From Rhodovulum bhavnagarense (GTDB taxonomy: Bacteria; Pseudomonadota; Alphaproteobacteria; Rhodobacterales; Rhodobacteraceae), in the NCBI RefSeq assembly GCF_004343505.1, contig NZ_SLXU01000001.1:558001-622000 (forward strand): 64,000 nucleotides of DNA. Direction: 5' to 3'. The position numbers were made by a program, and so were the translations under genes. The notes under the pieces were generated by a model. The model worked only from the letters and a program-made list of their open reading frames with translations, was not told the origin of the DNA and ran no database searches. Below are positions 25,263-36,416 of the stretch, in pieces (position 1 is the first letter of the stretch; the number at the start of each line of letters is the position of its first letter).

Positions 25263-28061
25263 ATGACATTTGCCGCCCGCCTGACCCGCAGCCCCGTTCC
25301 CGTCGACCTCGCCCGCGCTGCCGAGGCGGATGACAGGTTTGCCGCCCAGCCCCCCGAACTGCGTGCGCTCTTGCGGGGAACCGCCGGGTGCAGCCCTTAC
25401 TTGTGGGGCGTGATGACGCGAGAGGGCGATTGGCTTGACCAGACGCTGGCCTCAGATCCCGATGCGGCCTTTGCAACGATCCTCGACGATGTGCGGGCCA
25501 TGCCGCTCGATGCGCTGAAATCGGGGCTGAGGCAATCCAAACGGCGCGCGGCGCTGTTGATCGCCTTGGCCGATCTTGGTGGTATCTGGCCGCTGGAGCA
25601 GGTCACGGGCGCGCTGACCGATTTCGCCGATCTCTGCGTGGACGTGGTATTGAGGCGACTGGTCGCCGCCGAGATCGCGCGAGGCAAGCTGCCGGGCCTT
25701 GCCGAGGCCGATGCCGAGACCGCTGGCGGCATGGTCGCGCTGGCCATGGGCAAGCAGGGCGCGCACGAACTGAACTATTCCTCCGATATCGACCTGATCA
25801 TGCTGTTCGACCAGGATCGGTTCGACGCCGCCGATCTCCACGAGCTACGCAGCGGATTCATCAAGATTACGCGCCGGATGACGCAACTCTTGTCCGAGAT
25901 GACAGGCGAAGGCTACGTATTTCGTACCGACCTGCGTCTGCGCCCCGATGCCAGCGTGACCCCGGTATGCCTGTCGATGGAGGCGGCCGAACGCTATTAC
26001 GAGAGCCTTGGGCGCACTTGGGAACGCGCCGCCCATATCAAGGCGCGGCCCTGCGCGGGCGACATTGCGGCGGGCTGGGCCTATCTTGACCGGCTGCGCC
26101 CTTTCGTCTGGCGCAAGCATCTCGATTTCGCGGCGATTCAGGATGCCCATGACATGCGGCTGAAGATCCGCAGCCACAAGGGGCTGCACGGCGCGCTGGC
26201 GCTGGAAGGCCACGACATGAAGCTGGGCCAGGGCGGCATCCGCGAGATCGAATTCTTTACCCAGACCCGCCAGATCATCGCGGGCGGGCGCGATCCCGAC
26301 CTGCGCGTGCGCGGCACGGTCGAGGGGTTGGCCCGGCTGGCCGACAAGGGATGGGTGCCGCAGGACGTGGCAGATACGCTGATCGCGGATTACCGTGCCC
26401 ATCGCGAGGTCGAGCACCGGTTGCAGATGGTCAACGACGCCCAGACCCACAAATTGCCGGGAAATGCCGAAGGCATTGCACGGATCGCCAATTTCTGTGG
26501 CTGGGGCGATGTAGAAGCCTGGCGCTCCGATATTACTCATCGGCTGGAACGGGTGGCCGGTCTGACCGAGGAATTTTTCGCACCCGGTGGACGAACGCCG
26601 GAGCCGACTTTCGATCTGCCCGAGGGTGCAGAGGATTTCGTCGAGCATTGGCCGGATTATCCCTGCCTGCGCTCGGCCCGGGCGCGTGAAATCTTCAAAC
26701 GGCTGGAGCCCGATCTTCTGGCGCGCCTGTCCAAGGCGGCCCGCCCGATCGAGGCATTCGCCGCCTTTGACGGATTTCTCAAGGGGCTGCCCGCCGGGGT
26801 GCAGCTTTTCTCGCTGTTCGAGGCGAACCCGCAGCTGATCGACCTGATCATCGATATCACCAGCGTTTCGCCGGAGCTTGCGCAATACCTGTCGCGCAAC
26901 GCGGGCGTTCTGGACGCCGTGATCGGCGGCGATTTTTTCCAGGACTGGCCGGGGCGGGCGAGGTTGACGTCACTTCTTGCCGCGCGGCTGATGGCGGCCA
27001 AGGATTACGAGGGCCAGCTTGATGCCGCGCGGTCCTGGGCCAAGGAATGGCATTTTCGCATCGGCGTGCATTTTCTGCGCGGGTTGATCGACGCCACCGA
27101 GGCCGGGCGCGAATATGCCGATCTGGCCGAGGCGGTGCTGTCGGTGCTTTGGCCCCATGTGGTCGCGCAATTCACGGCCAAGCATGGCACTCCGCCCGGA
27201 AAGGGGGCGGTTGTTCTGGGCATGGGGTCGCTTGGGGCGGGCGCGCTGACCGCGAAATCCGACCTGGATCTCATCGTGATCTACGATGCTGACGGGGTCG
27301 AAACCTCGCTGGGGCGGCGGCCGCTGGCCTCGCGGGTCTATTACGCCAAGCTTACCCAGGCATTGGTTACCGCGCTGACCGCTCCGATGGCGGAGGGCAA
27401 GCTTTACGAGGTCGATATGCGACTGCGGCCCTCTGGCAACCAGGGGCCGGTGGCGACATCTTTGCAAAGTTTTCGCAACTACCAGCGTGACGAGGCCTGG
27501 ACCTGGGAACACCTGGCATTGACTCGCGCGCGTGCAGTGGCGGGCGAGGCCGACCTGGCCAAGGAGGTGGAACTCTTTCGCCAGGGCTTGCTGGCCGACA
27601 AGGCAGATGCCACGCGCACCCTTGCCGGGGTCGTGGACATGCGCCGCCGCCTGGCCGAGGCCAAACCCGCAAAGTCGGCCTGGGATGGCAAGCAGGGGCC
27701 GGGGCGTGGGCAGGATATCGAATTGATCGCAAGCGCTGCGGCCCTGATCTCGGCCAACCCTGCGACCGGCGTGAGCAATCAATTGGCCGCTGGCGTGGAG
27801 GCCGGGCTCCTGTTGTCCAGCGAGGCGGCGATACTGACCGAAAGCTATGGGCTCTTGCGCAAGGTGCAAGGGGCGGCGAGACTGATTTCCGACAGCGCGC
27901 TGGATCCCGCAACCCTGGGCGAAAGCGGCCGTGCCTTCTTGTTGCGCGGGACCGGTGCGGCGGATGCCGCGGGGCTCGAGGTGCGGCTGGCGGCGGCGCG
28001 GGACGCGGCGGCCGGGGTGATCGACGCCGTGATCGAACGGGGGCTGAGCAATGCGACTTGA
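25263..28061 (+). CDS. glnE: Bifunctional glutamine synthetase adenylyltransferase/deadenylylase
   Basis: A 932-residue enzyme that adds AMP to glutamine synthetase or removes it under PII control. Two nucleotidyltransferase domains are visible: the N-terminal one with GKQGAHELNYSSDIDLIMLFD (about 163-183) and the C-terminal one with GSLGAGALTAKSDLDLIVIYD (about 658-678). Each has the D-x-D metal motif. The start at 25263 has AAGGCGG upstream; a longer reading frame would overlap the divergent RDD gene. The last 11 bases overlap a small downstream gene. Confidence 0.96.
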   Translation: MTFAARLTRSPVPVDLARAAEADDRFAAQPPELRALLRGTAGCSPYLWGVMTREGDWLDQTLASDPDAAFATILDDVRAMPLDALKSGLRQSKRRAALLIALADLGGIWPLEQVTGALTDFADLCVDVVLRRLVAAEIARGKLPGLAEADAETAGGMVALAMGKQGAHELNYSSDIDLIMLFDQDRFDAADLHELRSGFIKITRRMTQLLSEMTGEGYVFRTDLRLRPDASVTPVCLSMEAAERYYESLGRTWERAAHIKARPCAGDIAAGWAYLDRLRPFVWRKHLDFAAIQDAHDMRLKIRSHKGLHGALALEGHDMKLGQGGIREIEFFTQTRQIIAGGRDPDLRVRGTVEGLARLADKGWVPQDVADTLIADYRAHREVEHRLQMVNDAQTHKLPGNAEGIARIANFCGWGDVEAWRSDITHRLERVAGLTEEFFAPGGRTPEPTFDLPEGAEDFVEHWPDYPCLRSARAREIFKRLEPDLLARLSKAARPIEAFAAFDGFLKGLPAGVQLFSLFEANPQLIDLIIDITSVSPELAQYLSRNAGVLDAVIGGDFFQDWPGRARLTSLLAARLMAAKDYEGQLDAARSWAKEWHFRIGVHFLRGLIDATEAGREYADLAEAVLSVLWPHVVAQFTAKHGTPPGKGAVVLGMGSLGAGALTAKSDLDLIVIYDADGVETSLGRRPLASRVYYAKLTQALVTALTAPMAEGKLYEVDMRLRPSGNQGPVATSLQSFRNYQRDEAWTWEHLALTRARAVAGEADLAKEVELFRQGLLADKADATRTLAGVVDMRRRLAEAKPAKSAWDGKQGPGRGQDIELIASAAALISANPATGVSNQLAAGVEAGLLLSSEAAILTESYGLLRKVQGAARLISDSALDPATLGESGRAFLLRGTGAADAAGLEVRLAAARDAAAGVIDAVIERGLSNAT

Positions 28062-28317
28062 ACAGGCCGATCCGCGGCGACTGATCGCGGAATCCTACCG
28101 CATCGAGGCGATCAGAGCTGAGGAGTGCCGTTCGATTTTCCTCGATTGGGCGCTGGGACTGCCGGTCGAGGTGAACACGCGCCGCGCGTTGAAACGTTTG
28201 TTGGCCGAATATTCGATGCAAGCCCCCGACCATCCGATGACTGCCGTGCTGCGCGAGGGATTGGAGGAGGCGCCCACGCCCCGCCGTCGGGGCGGCGCGA
28301 GCGCCCGGCGGAACTGA
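28051..28317 (+). CDS. Small conserved-looking protein coupled to glnE
   Basis: An 88-residue protein of unknown function. It overlaps the end of glnE by 11 bases, which implies translational coupling. It is largely helical by composition, with an acidic middle (RIEAIRAEECRSIFLDWALGLP) and a basic C-terminal tail (PRRRGGASARRN). No membrane segment, signal peptide or recognised motif is present. A role in nitrogen control is possible from position only. Confidence 0.7.
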   Translation: MRLEQADPRRLIAESYRIEAIRAEECRSIFLDWALGLPVEVNTRRALKRLLAEYSMQAPDHPMTAVLREGLEEAPTPRRRGGASARRN

Positions 28318-28337
28318 GCGGCGATTTCCCCGCGCAT

Positions 28338-28359
28338 GCTTGCGCGCTAGCGCGCAAGC
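28338..28359. terminator. Perfect 22-bp palindrome at the glnE/eda convergent boundary
   Basis: GCTTGCGCGCT is followed directly by its reverse complement, with no loop. It spans the eda stop codon (28347-28349) and lies 21 bases after the stop of the small gene following glnE. No T run follows on either strand. It may act as a shared, Rho-assisted transcription end or be a protein-binding palindrome. Confidence 0.45.
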
Positions 28360-28988
28360 CGGGCGGCCTCTTCGGCAAGGGTGCGAATGGCGTCCCAATC
28401 TCGCGCGGCGATGCGATCACGCGGGGCTAGCCATGAGCCGCCCACGCATAGCACGTTCGGCTGCGCAAGGTAATCGCGGGCGGTGTCATGCCCGATCCCG
28501 CCGGTCGGGCAGAACCGCAGGCCGGGCAGGGGACCGGCCAGTGCCTTGAGCATGTCGACGCCGCCTGCCGCTGTGGCGGGAAAGAATTTCAGCACTCGGT
28601 GGCCCATTTCCATCAGGGTCATCGCCTCGCTTGCCGTCGCCATCCCCGGCAGGAGGGGAAACTCCGCCTCACGTGTCGCCTTTAGCAGGCTGGGCGTTGC
28701 GCCGGGCGAGACACCGAAGCGGGCGCCGGCCGCCTGGGCCGCGGCAATGTCGTGAGGATTGAGCAGCGTGCCTGCGCCGACCACCGCGCCGGGCACCCCG
28801 GCCATTGCGGCGATCGCCTCGAACGCGGCGGGCGTGCGCAAGGTCACCTCAAGCACCGGAAGCCCGCCGCTGACCAATGCCTCGGCCAGCGGACGGGCAA
28901 TTTCGGCCTGGTCCACCACGAGCACCGGGATGACCGGGGCAAGGCCGAGCAGGTTCTCGAGTTCCTGGTTTGCGGTGTCACCAGTCAT
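28347..28988 (-). CDS. eda: 2-keto-3-deoxy-6-phosphogluconate aldolase
   Basis: A 213-residue class I aldolase that splits KDPG to pyruvate and glyceraldehyde 3-phosphate. The active-site Glu47 (LEVTLRTP) and Schiff-base Lys134 (HRVLKFFPA) are present, as are the GAGT and CPTGGI phosphate loops. It lies 52 bases after edd on the same strand, completing the Entner-Doudoroff pair. Confidence 0.95.
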   Translation of the reverse strand: MTGDTANQELENLLGLAPVIPVLVVDQAEIARPLAEALVSGGLPVLEVTLRTPAAFEAIAAMAGVPGAVVGAGTLLNPHDIAAAQAAGARFGVSPGATPSLLKATREAEFPLLPGMATASEAMTLMEMGHRVLKFFPATAAGGVDMLKALAGPLPGLRFCPTGGIGHDTARDYLAQPNVLCVGGSWLAPRDRIAARDWDAIRTLAEEAARLAR

Positions 28989-29017
28989 GGGCAGGGTCTT
29001 TCGCGGAGATGTGGAAT

Positions 29018-29039
29018 GGGTATTTTCGCCAAGAAGAAG
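29018..29039 (+). repeat. Copy C of the 22-nt intergenic motif
   Basis: It reads GGGTATTTTC then GCCAAGAAGAAG on the plus strand. It lies between edd and eda, antisense to them, one base from the edd stop codon. It is the only copy here not in sense orientation with its neighbours. Confidence 0.8.
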
Positions 29040-29040
29040 A

Positions 29041-30846
<1,806 letters not shown>

Positions 30847-30867
30847 GGCGGGGTCTCCGGGAAGGGG

Positions 30868-30912
30868 ATACACACGCCAGTATAAGTGGTTAGCGCTAAC
30901 AGAGAAACCCCC
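30868..30912 (-). promoter_or_regulatory. edd-eda promoter with LacI-type operator
   Basis: The perfect palindrome GTTAGCGCTAAC (30889-30900), with a central CG, has the form recognised by LacI/GntR-type sugar regulators. Read on the minus strand, it sits between a possible -35 TTCTCT and a TATACT -10 with a 16-base spacer, so a bound repressor would block the promoter. Control by gluconate or a related signal is inferred. No LacI-family gene is in the window. Confidence 0.6.
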
Positions 30913-31053
30913 GGCACGGCATTCGGGGCCGCCTGCGGGCAGGACGCGGCGAATGCCGTGGAAAGGCGACATGTTTTCCAAAGAATTGCCCGATTTCAGA
31001 ACGATGCCTTGTACGAGCAGAGAGCGGGACCACCCGCCAAGGAGGATCGAGCG

Positions 31054-31716
31054 ATGAAAACGATGCGTCTGTCCCTTTCCCTTGTCCTGGCCGCGGCCTT
31101 GGCGCTGAGCGCCTGCGCGTCGGTTGAAACGGCGAGCCGCGACGCGCCCCTCGGCCTGTCGCCGCACCTGTCGCTGGCTGCGCCGCAATCCGGTGATCTG
31201 TCCCATGCCCCGGACGCCGGGTTGGATGTGCGCGCGATCAACGTGAGGGTACCCCTTGAGTTGACGGTATCCGAGGCCAACAGCTATCGGCCCGTTGCCG
31301 ATATCGTCTGGCGCGGGGATGCCTTTGGTGATCGCCATGCGCAGGTGCAGGCCATTTTCGAAGAGGCGGCGAAGCGGGCGATAGCGGGTGCCCGCCCCGG
31401 GCAGGAGGCGGTCCTCGATATCCAGGTCACCCGCTTTCATGCGCTGACTGAAAAGGCGCGTTATACGATAGGGGGGGTTCATGACCTTCATTTCTTTGTT
31501 GCATTGCGCGATTCCCGCACCGGCCTGCCCCTTGCCGAACCGGTGCTGGTCCAAACCGAGTTGAAGGCATTTGGCGGCACCCGCGCGATCAAGGCGATGC
31601 GGCAAGGCGAGACCCAGAAGGTGCGCATCACCCGCCATCTTGCAGGCGTGATAGCCGAGCAACTGGCGCGCTTTGTCCCCGCGGGGGAGGCGTGGCGCGG
31701 TTCCAAGGGGGGGTGA
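31054..31716 (+). CDS. Outer-membrane-type lipoprotein of unknown function
   Basis: A 220-residue lipoprotein. A lipobox LSAC (Cys about residue 20) follows a hydrophobic signal. AAGGAGG lies upstream of the ATG at 31054. The mature part has no recognised catalytic motif. It contains [25 protein letters not shown] and a mixed alpha/beta region with [15 protein letters not shown]. It is transcribed with the rRNA methyltransferase gene 41 bases downstream. Confidence 0.8.
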   Translation: MKTMRLSLSLVLAAALALSACASVETASRDAPLGLSPHLSLAAPQSGDLSHAPDAGLDVRAINVRVPLELTVSEANSYRPVADIVWRGDAFGDRHAQVQAIFEEAAKRAIAGARPGQEAVLDIQVTRFHALTEKARYTIGGVHDLHFFVALRDSRTGLPLAEPVLVQTELKAFGGTRAIKAMRQGETQKVRITRHLAGVIAEQLARFVPAGEAWRGSKGG

Positions 31717-31757
31717 GGCCCCTTTTCGAACCTGCGGCAAGGCCGTAAAGGAGGGGT

Positions 31758-32957
31758 ATGAATGATGCCCCTTACCCCGTTATCCGCCTGAGGCCCAAGG
31801 CTGAGTCGCGCGCGCTGCGCCACGGCTTTCCTTGGGTCTATTCCGATGAGCTTGTCACCGACCGACGGACTCGCGCACTTGCGCCAGGCACGCTGGCCCG
31901 GCTGGAGGATGCCGAAAGGCGTGTGCTGGGGCTTGTGGCGCTCAATCCGGCCTCGCGCATCATCGCCCGGATGCTGGACCGCGATCCCGACGCGGTGATC
32001 GATGCAGCCTGGTTTGCCGCGCGGCTGGAACGGGCACAGGCGTTGCGCACGCGGCTCTACGATACGCCCTTTTACCGGCTGGTGCATGCCGAGGCCGATG
32101 GTTTGCCAGGGGTGGTGATCGATCGGTTCGGCGATGCGGTGGTGATCCAGCCCAATGCCGCCTGGGCCGAGGCGCATGTTGAGGCATTGGCCGAGGCGGT
32201 GGTCGCGGTGACCGGGGCCGAGGTGCTGGTAAAGAACGGCACCGGGCGGGCGCGGGGGCTGGAAGGGCTGGCCGAGGAAACCGTGCTTTTGCAAGGGGTT
32301 CTCGACCGTCCGGTGCCGGTATCCATGAACGGGGCCACCTACATGGCCGATCTGCTGGGCGGGCAAAAGACGGGTCTGTTCTACGATCAGCGGCCGAACC
32401 ATGCCTTTGCCGCGCGCCTGGCCAAGGGTGCGCGGGTACTAGACGTGTTCTCGCATGTGGGGGGCTTTGCGCTGGCGGCGCTGGCCGGCGGGGCAGAGTA
32501 TGCGCTATCGGTAGACGGGTCTGCCCCGGCGCTGGCGCTTGCGCAGGGCGGGGCGCAGGCGATGGGCATGTCGGATCGCTTTGCTACGCGGCAGGGCGAT
32601 GCCTTTGACGTTATGGCGGCATTGGCTGACGAGGGTGCAAGTTTCGACCTGGTGGTTTGTGATCCGCCAGCCTTTGCGCCGAACCGTGCAGCGCTTGAGG
32701 CGGGCCTTCGGGCTTATGAACGAGTTGCACGGCTCGCCGCCGGGCTGGTCGCGCCAGGGGGGTATCTGGGGCTTTGTTCATGTTCCCATGCGGCCGACCT
32801 GAGCCGGTTCCGCGCGGCCAGCGCCCGGGGTATCGGCAAGGCCGGGCGGCGGGGGCAGATCCTGTACACCGGTTTTGCCGGACCCGATCACCCGGTGCTG
32901 CCGCAACTGGCCGAGTCGGGCTATCTCAAGGCGCTGTTCTTCCGCTTGGCGCCATGA
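31758..32957 (+). CDS. Class I rRNA (cytosine-C5) methyltransferase, RlmI family
   Basis: A 399-residue enzyme. The N-terminal PUA-like domain ([12 protein letters not shown]) precedes an SAM-binding Rossmann domain with [19 protein letters not shown] (about 228-246), the acidic VDGS, and the catalytic DPPAFAPNR motif (about 304). RlmI methylates C1962 of 23S rRNA in E. coli; this protein may share that target. GGAGGGG lies upstream. Its stop overlaps the PIN gene start (ATGA). Confidence 0.88.
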   Translation: MNDAPYPVIRLRPKAESRALRHGFPWVYSDELVTDRRTRALAPGTLARLEDAERRVLGLVALNPASRIIARMLDRDPDAVIDAAWFAARLERAQALRTRLYDTPFYRLVHAEADGLPGVVIDRFGDAVVIQPNAAWAEAHVEALAEAVVAVTGAEVLVKNGTGRARGLEGLAEETVLLQGVLDRPVPVSMNGATYMADLLGGQKTGLFYDQRPNHAFAARLAKGARVLDVFSHVGGFALAALAGGAEYALSVDGSAPALALAQGGAQAMGMSDRFATRQGDAFDVMAALADEGASFDLVVCDPPAFAPNRAALEAGLRAYERVARLAAGLVAPGGYLGLCSCSHAADLSRFRAASARGIGKAGRRGQILYTGFAGPDHPVLPQLAESGYLKALFFRLAP

Positions 32958-33496
32958 GGGCGCTGCTGGACGCCTGCGTGCTGTATCCCACGGTGCTGCG
33001 GGAAATCCTTCTGGGCGTGGCGCGCGAGGGGTTGTTCACGCCGCTTTGGTCCGCGCGCATCCTGGAGGAATGGGCGCGCGCGGCGCGCAAGATCGGCCCG
33101 ACGGGCGAGGCGCAGGCACGGGCCGAGGTCGCGCTGGTCCGCGCCGCCTGGCCGGGGGCTGAGGTTGCGCCGAAAGAGGGGCTGGAGGCGCGGCTGTGGC
33201 TCCCCGATGTCAATGACCGCCATGTGCTGGCCGCCGCGATCGCGGGCAGCGCCGATGTGATCGTGACCTTCAATGCCCGGGATTTCCCCCGCCATGTCCT
33301 GGACGAAGAGGGGCTGAGGCGGGATGCGCCGGATGCGGTATTGATGGCGTTCTGGCTGGCGCGCCCGGACGTTGTGGAGCAGGTCGTGAAAAGGGTGCAT
33401 GCGCAGGCCGAGAAGATGTCGGGAGAGCCGATGCCCATGCGCGCCTTGCTGAAACGCGCGCGTCTGCCGCGACTGGGCAAGGCGCTGGCGGGCTGA
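32954..33496 (+). CDS. PIN-domain protein, possible RNase
   Basis: A 180-residue PIN_3-type protein. The acidic residues expected for metal binding are in LLDACVLYP (Asp6), EEWARAARK, and the C-terminal VNDRHVLAAAIAGSADVIVTFNARDFP. It overlaps the rRNA methyltransferase gene by four bases. No antitoxin-like gene is adjacent, so a VapC toxin-antitoxin role is not supported; a housekeeping RNA role linked to its partner gene is more likely. Confidence 0.78.
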   Translation: MRALLDACVLYPTVLREILLGVAREGLFTPLWSARILEEWARAARKIGPTGEAQARAEVALVRAAWPGAEVAPKEGLEARLWLPDVNDRHVLAAAIAGSADVIVTFNARDFPRHVLDEEGLRRDAPDAVLMAFWLARPDVVEQVVKRVHAQAEKMSGEPMPMRALLKRARLPRLGKALAG

Positions 33497-33502
33497 TCGC
33501 CG

Positions 33503-34372
33503 TTACAAGAGCCGGGGCAGGATGGCCCGCAACCGGGTCATGCCGCCGGGCGTCCAGCCCAGCGCCTGCATCCGGGTGCAGTCCATCGCGCTGACCGGGC
33601 TGTCGCTGCGGGCGGGCAGGGGGGCGGTCAGCCCCTCGGCCTTGGCCAAGAGCGCCAGCAGGTCGTGCCGGTCCAGCAGGATGTCCGACAGGTTGAAGGC
33701 CCGCCCGGCGACCCGGGCCGGGTCCGCCGCACGCAACAGCCGCCCGGCCTCGGCCAGGTCCGCGCCATGCACTTCCGTCCCCCGTCGCGGGGCGATGGCG
33801 CGGCCCGCGCGGAACTCTTCGAACAGGTCCGCCCATTTGTGCCGCTGCCCGGGTGCGGCCGGTCCGTAGACCCCGGTGGCACGCAGGGACACGGGAACGA
33901 AACCTGGGGCGGCCATGGCGAACAGCGCCTGCTCGGCCTGGTGCTTGACCTGGCCGTACAGCGTGTCCGGGCGCGGTGCCATCTCCTCGGTCAGCACGGT
34001 GCCGGGCGGGTAGGCGCCATAGACCGCGCGGCTCGACAGGAACAGAACCCGTCGCAGGCCAGAGGCCCGCGCAGCCTCGAACAGCGCAATCGACCCGTCG
34101 AGATTGGCGCGCACGAATCCCTTCGGATCGTCGCCTTCGCCGCCACGATAGCGCCCCGGCACATGGGCAAAGGCGCAGTGGATCAGCGTGTCATGGCCCG
34201 TCAGGTCGGGCCGGTCGCCAAGGCTGTACGGCCGATGCGCGACGGGGGCCGAAAAGAAGCCGGGCGGCGGTGTGCGACGGGTCAGCACGGTGACGGGCTC
34301 ATTGCGCGCCAGCGCCTCTTCGACGAAGAAGCGGCCGACCAGGCCGGTGGCGCCGGTGACGGCCAGGCTCAT
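33503..34372 (-). CDS. sqdC: Sulfolipid biosynthesis protein SqdC (NAD-dependent epimerase/reductase family)
   Basis: A 289-residue short-chain dehydrogenase/epimerase. The nucleotide-binding GATGLVGRF is at residues 7-15, and the catalytic pattern SSRAVYG plus LYGQVK (Y-x3-K) follows. It is third in a sqdB-sqdD-sqdC operon with ATGA overlaps. In R. sphaeroides loss of sqdC makes cells build up sulfoquinovosyl-1-O-dihydroxyacetone, so it acts late in sulfolipid synthesis. The assignment rests on fold and gene order. Confidence 0.85.
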   Translation of the reverse strand: MSLAVTGATGLVGRFFVEEALARNEPVTVLTRRTPPPGFFSAPVAHRPYSLGDRPDLTGHDTLIHCAFAHVPGRYRGGEGDDPKGFVRANLDGSIALFEAARASGLRRVLFLSSRAVYGAYPPGTVLTEEMAPRPDTLYGQVKHQAEQALFAMAAPGFVPVSLRATGVYGPAAPGQRHKWADLFEEFRAGRAIAPRRGTEVHGADLAEAGRLLRAADPARVAGRAFNLSDILLDRHDLLALLAKAEGLTAPLPARSDSPVSAMDCTRMQALGWTPGGMTRLRAILPRLL

Positions 34373-35202
34373 GCCGGGTTGGGCAGGTTGGCGGGGTCCG
34401 GGATCCCCTCGCCGGATTCATAGGCGCGCCACAGTTCGATCAGCGGGCGCAGCCGGTCCGCCTTGGCGTGGTCCTGCCAGGGCTTTTCGTACTGGAAATG
34501 CAGCACGCGGATGTCGGGCCAGTTCCACAGCTCGGGCAGGTTGAACCAGACATATTGCAGCATGTTGTCGAAGACCGGCAGCCCGTGCCAGTTCGGGAAA
34601 TAATCCTGCAGGAAGGTCTGGTCGGTGCGCCGCCAGAAGGCGCCCGGGGCATCCAGCCGCGCCAGCATCGCCTCGAACGTCGCGGCAGAGGGCCGTGCGG
34701 TGAAGACACCGGAATTCAGGCGGTGGAAATCGGCGAGGCTTTCATAGACATTCGGCGCGGCCGAGAATTCGGGGTAGTCGAACAGCCGGTCTATATTCTG
34801 CAAAACCAGCGTGTCGGCATCCAGAAACACCACGCGGTCATAGTCGAGCTGCCAGAGCCTGAGCTTGCAGAAATTATCGAGCGGTGTGTGAAAGGCCGGC
34901 TTTTCCCCCTTGGTGAACGGGGCAAGCCCATGGATGCGGTCGCGCGCATGCGCCGCGTTGAAGGCATCCGACGTCGGCAAAAGACCGGTTTCCACAAGCC
35001 GCGCGCCCAGTCGGGCGAGCGGGGTCAGTGCGGCCGGGTCCACGCCGCCCGTATGCAGCACGCACAGATCGGCCGTCGTCCCCGTCAGCTTCAGCGACCG
35101 GATCAGCGCCTTGGCCCCCAACGCGAAATCCGCGTTGGTGACCAATGTGACGTAGGACCGGGCGCTGCCCGCCGGTTTGGCGGGCCTCAGCCCGTCGGTC
35201 AT
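34369..35202 (-). CDS. sqdD: Sulfolipid glycosyltransferase SqdD (family 8)
   Basis: A 277-residue glycogenin-like GT8 enzyme. The metal-binding DxD is in VVFLDADTLVLQN (about 122-134). DQTFLQDYF and HFQYEKPW near the C-terminus are typical of the family. It is expected to transfer sulfoquinovose from UDP-sulfoquinovose to its acceptor. It overlaps both sqdB and sqdC by four bases. Confidence 0.88.
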   Translation of the reverse strand: MTDGLRPAKPAGSARSYVTLVTNADFALGAKALIRSLKLTGTTADLCVLHTGGVDPAALTPLARLGARLVETGLLPTSDAFNAAHARDRIHGLAPFTKGEKPAFHTPLDNFCKLRLWQLDYDRVVFLDADTLVLQNIDRLFDYPEFSAAPNVYESLADFHRLNSGVFTARPSAATFEAMLARLDAPGAFWRRTDQTFLQDYFPNWHGLPVFDNMLQYVWFNLPELWNWPDIRVLHFQYEKPWQDHAKADRLRPLIELWRAYESGEGIPDPANLPNPA

Positions 35203-36416
35203 GACACAGATTTCAGGCGCTTGCCCTCGGGATCATGGTTCACCCGGTGGGCGATTTCCCTGGTCCAGGCCGAATGCGCCGGCACGCGCGAGCGGTCGAT
35301 GCGGTGGGCGTATTTCCTTGCGATCTCGATCACCTCTTCCAACAAACCCTCTTGCAGGGTGATCGGGTTCAGGCCGAGGTCGAGGAAGTGTTCGTTCTTG
35401 ACCTCCAGCTCGTTCTCGGCGGCCTCCTTGCGCGGGTTCGGCAGATAGGCGATCTCGGCCCCGGTCATTTTTGCCACCAGTTCCGCCAGGTCGCGCACAC
35501 GGTGCGTCTCGGTCATCTGGTTGAAGATCTTGACCCGTTCGCCCGCCTCGGGGGCATCGCGCAGCGCCAGTTCGATGCAGCGCACCGTGTCCTGGATATG
35601 GATGAAGGCCCGCGTCTGCCCGCCGGTGCCATGCACCGTCAGCGGATAGCCGATGGCGGCCTGGGCCAGGAAGCGGTTCAGCACCGTGCCGTAATCGCCG
35701 TCATAGTCGAACCGGTTGATCAGCTGTTCATGCCGCTTGGTCTGATCGGTGTTGGTACCCCAGACGATGCCCTGGTGCAGGTCGGTGATGCGCAGGTTGT
35801 CGTTCTGAGCATAGAACTGGAACATGATCTGATCCAGCGACTTGGTCATGTGATAGACCGATCCGGGCTTGGTCGGATACAGGATTTCCTGACCCTTGGG
35901 GCCGGTGGGCGTGTCGATGGTGACATCGAGATAGCCCTCTGGGATCGGGGCGCCGACCGTCGAATAGCCGTAGACCCCGGTCGTGCCCAGGTGCACCAGA
36001 TGCGCGTCGATGCCGGTTTCCACCAGGGCCACCAGCAGGTTGTGGGTGGCGTTGATGTTGTTGTCGACGGTGTAGATCTTGTGCCGCTCGGAAATCATCG
36101 AGTAGGGCGCGGCGCGTTGCTCGGCGAAATGGATGATGGCGTCGGGTTTCTCGTCGCGCAGCCAGTCGCGCAGGCGGTAATATTCCTTGGCCAGGTCGAT
36201 CAGGTGGAAGTGGATCTTCTCGCCCGAGACCTCTTTCCAGATCCGGCAGCGTTCCTGGATCGAATCCATCGGTGTCAGCGATTGCACGCCCAGTTCGGTG
36301 TCGATCCAGCGGCGGCTGAGGTTGTCGATGATATGAACCTCGTGACCGAGGTTGGACAGGTGGAGCGAGGTGGGCCAGCCGCAGAAACCGTCGCCCCCGA
36401 GAACCGCAATCTTCAT
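35199..36416 (-). CDS. sqdB: UDP-sulfoquinovose synthase
   Basis: A 405-residue NAD-binding enzyme that makes UDP-sulfoquinovose from UDP-glucose and sulfite, the head group donor of the plant-type sulfolipid SQDG. GGDGFCGWPTSLHLS is the NAD loop; GTTGVYG and YHMTKS (Y-x3-K) form the catalytic triad. The second ATG (36416) is taken as start: AGGAG touches the first ATG (36422) directly but is 6 bases from the second. It begins the sqdBDC operon. Confidence 0.96.
   Translation of the reverse strand: MKIAVLGGDGFCGWPTSLHLSNLGHEVHIIDNLSRRWIDTELGVQSLTPMDSIQERCRIWKEVSGEKIHFHLIDLAKEYYRLRDWLRDEKPDAIIHFAEQRAAPYSMISERHKIYTVDNNINATHNLLVALVETGIDAHLVHLGTTGVYGYSTVGAPIPEGYLDVTIDTPTGPKGQEILYPTKPGSVYHMTKSLDQIMFQFYAQNDNLRITDLHQGIVWGTNTDQTKRHEQLINRFDYDGDYGTVLNRFLAQAAIGYPLTVHGTGGQTRAFIHIQDTVRCIELALRDAPEAGERVKIFNQMTETHRVRDLAELVAKMTGAEIAYLPNPRKEAAENELEVKNEHFLDLGLNPITLQEGLLEEVIEIARKYAHRIDRSRVPAHSAWTREIAHRVNHDPEGKRLKSVS

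Noticed and set aside
32954-33496. VapBC toxin-antitoxin module
   Set aside because: No small antitoxin gene lies on either side; the PIN gene is coupled to an rRNA methyltransferase gene.
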